Below are positions 62,801 to 64,000 of a DNA stretch of 64,000 nt, piece by piece. A model generated the notes under the pieces. It ran no database searches, was not told the origin of the DNA, and was given only the letters and a program-made list of their open reading frames with translations. Each line of letters opens with the position of its first letter. The stretch's first letter is position 1. The position numbers were made by a program, and so were the translations under genes. The DNA comes from Nocardia farcinica (lineage in GTDB: Bacteria; Actinomycetota; Actinomycetes; Mycobacteriales; Mycobacteriaceae): assembly GCF_001182745.1 (NCBI RefSeq), contig NZ_LN868938.1, positions 3,584,763 through 3,648,762 of the forward strand. Direction: 5' to 3'.

Positions 62801-64000
62801 TCAGCCTTTCATATAGCCATGTCCCCAGGACGGCCCGTACACTTCAGGGTCCGTGTCGATGTCGACACCCCGGAAATTCATCCGCATCAGCCGCGCGATT
62901 TCCCGCGCGCCCCACTCCGCTTTTGTGATGGGGACCGATGCGACTACTTCGTCGTGTACGGGTAGGCGTAGGTACGGGGTAAACCCGGCGTCGTGTAGGC
63001 GGATCAGGCCCCGGCACGTCACGTCCCGCGAAGTGCTCTGGATCATGTAGTTCAGCGCCGAGTACGCCCGGTCTCGGTCGACCGGGAGCCGACGACCGGT
63101 CGGCGTGATGATCCGGCCCGTCTGCCGGGCCTCCGCCTGGAGCTTCACCGAGAGGTCCTTTACGCGCGGGTACCGCGCTTCGAATCCCTCGATCACCCGT
63201 TTAGCGACCGCGACCGTGATACCGCCTTGCTCAGCGATGTTCCTCGGTCCAGAGCCGTAGACGTAGGCGAAGTTCACCATCTTTCCGATCTTGCGATCCA
63301 CACCCGACGCGTCGGCGGTCATCTGGTGTAGGTCAGCGTCGGTAGCGAATGCCTCCCTCATCGTCGGGTCACCGGAAAGCGCCGCGAGAACGCGCAATTC
63401 CTGAGCCTTGTAGTCGACGGAGACAATCGTTTGTCCCGGGTCCGCGATGAAGCATCGCCGGACCATCCAATCGCCACTAGGAAGCGTCTGGGCCGGAATA
63501 CCGGTGATCGACATTCGCGCCGTGCGGGCGCGAAGATGGTTGATGCTCGGGTGTACACGCCCGGCGCTGTCCGCGCCGCTCAGGAACCCGTCAATCCAAG
63601 TGGTTCGCCACTTCCTTGCCCGCTTGGCTTCAATCACGGCGGCCGCGAGATGGGCGGGACTCCCGATCGGAGGATCGTCGGTTGCAATGGATTCCAGAAG
63701 GGCTTTATCCACCTTGCGTTTACCGGTCGTCGTCCGACCGGGAATCTTCACCCCCAGGTCTTCGAGAGCGTCCGCTACTTGCTCCGTGGAGTTGACGGAC
63801 TCGACTCCGAAGAACGCCAGTGCGTGAAAAGCGGCCTCTTCTTCCTCGGCCCGGAGCCGGGCCGAGAGGCCCTTGGTGTACTCCAGGTCCAACAGGAAGC
63901 CGGTCCGCTCCATCTCAGAACAGATTTCGGCTAGTCGGTGCTCGTATTCGATGAGGTGTCGAGACTCGGGCGGGACCATCGGGTCGAGCTTGCGGCACAG
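62801..64000 (-). CDS. phage family A DNA polymerase, C-terminal part
   Basis: About 400 visible residues, running off the right edge; the frame stays open upstream of the ATG at 63979, so the true start and probably the 3'-5' exonuclease domain lie outside. Polymerase motif A (TIVSVDYKAQELRVLAAL, catalytic Asp), motif B (RKIGKMVNFAYVYGSG) and motif C (LPVHDEVVAS, catalytic Asp/Glu) are all present. It replicates phage DNA. Downstream genes follow with 4-base spacing or overlap, forming a leftward operon with the deaminase gene. Confidence 0.92.
   Translation of the reverse strand: MCRKLDPMVPPESRHLIEYEHRLAEICSEMERTGFLLDLEYTKGLSARLRAEEEEAAFHALAFFGVESVNSTEQVADALEDLGVKIPGRTTTGKRKVDKALLESIATDDPPIGSPAHLAAAVIEAKRARKWRTTWIDGFLSGADSAGRVHPSINHLRARTARMSITGIPAQTLPSGDWMVRRCFIADPGQTIVSVDYKAQELRVLAALSGDPTMREAFATDADLHQMTADASGVDRKIGKMVNFAYVYGSGPRNIAEQGGITVAVAKRVIEGFEARYPRVKDLSVKLQAEARQTGRIITPTGRRLPVDRDRAYSALNYMIQSTSRDVTCRGLIRLHDAGFTPYLRLPVHDEVVASVPITKAEWGAREIARLMRMNFRGVDIDTDPEVYGPSWGHGYMKG

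Larger units (their letters stand above)
57091..64000. mobile_element. left end of an integrated actinophage genome
   Basis: Content: large serine integrase, leftward early-type genes (DNA polymerase A, dCMP deaminase, RNA-repair enzymes, several small proteins), lower GC by eye than the host, AAGG-type ribosome sites and T-tract hairpins. It begins exactly at a broken host gene and continues past the right edge. No capsid, tail or lysis genes are in view. Two of its genes are damaged (frameshift, truncation), so functionality is uncertain. Confidence 0.85.

Noticed and set aside
62095..62928. Plus-strand 277-residue frame opposite the deaminase genes
   Set aside because: The minus strand carries the catalytic deaminase motifs and overlapping start/stop signals; the plus frame is a shadow.

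Overview
The window is high-GC actinobacterial DNA, most likely from a Nocardia or a close mycolic-acid relative. Several gene families point that way: an SCO5389-family protein, a DUF8020-like secreted protein, MT0933-like antitoxins, a conservon, PrrAB, EchA6, AccD3, SepH and LigD. As I remember the Mycobacterium tuberculosis map, about 30-57 kb follows the order around Rv0881-Rv0906 (rRNA methylase, sepH, serC, citA, gltA2, prrB/prrA, accD3, echA6, metallo-beta-lactamase gene), with insertions. The species is an inference.

Layout. 1-7 kb: a gene-free stretch with a degenerate ~33-bp repeat, an M23 peptidase, a nitronate monooxygenase, a small SCO5389-family gene, a Baeyer-Villiger-type monooxygenase and an acyl-CoA ligase. 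7-18 kb: an accessory zone opened by tRNA-Arg(CCT). It holds relics of a restriction/methylase-like gene and of a monooxygenase, a TetR regulator with a hydrolase that carries two operator-like sites, a two-component system whose kinase is frameshifted, a DoxX-like membrane protein, and an overlapping pair of glycine-zipper-rich proteins of unknown function (13.6-16.0 kb). That pair is my best candidate for an undescribed system. 18-26 kb: a PLP decarboxylase, a class III cyclase and a CpdA-like phosphodiesterase, a pseudouridine synthase, and an ECF transporter (membrane domain fused to two ATPases, plus EcfT).

26-57 kb: LigD bracketed by two solo antitoxin-family proteins; metallo-beta-lactamase/EchA6; a flavoprotein and an aldo-keto reductase; AccD3 behind a four-gene conservon whose kinase carries about 27 GLPQR repeats; a propionyl-CoA synthetase-like enzyme; a hemophore-like protein; PrrAB; a YhgE/Pip-like ectodomain; two citrate synthases around PdxH; FKBP; SerC; SepH; and small conserved genes.

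57-64 kb: the left end of a prophage. A large serine integrase begins where the host yccF gene breaks off. A leftward module follows: DNA polymerase A (running off the window), small proteins, dCMP deaminase, an RNA-repair phosphatase/kinase lacking its P-loop, and a frameshifted RNA ligase. Composition is visibly less GC-rich here. The broken RNA-repair genes suggest a decaying or dispensable module, although sequencing error is possible for the ligase.
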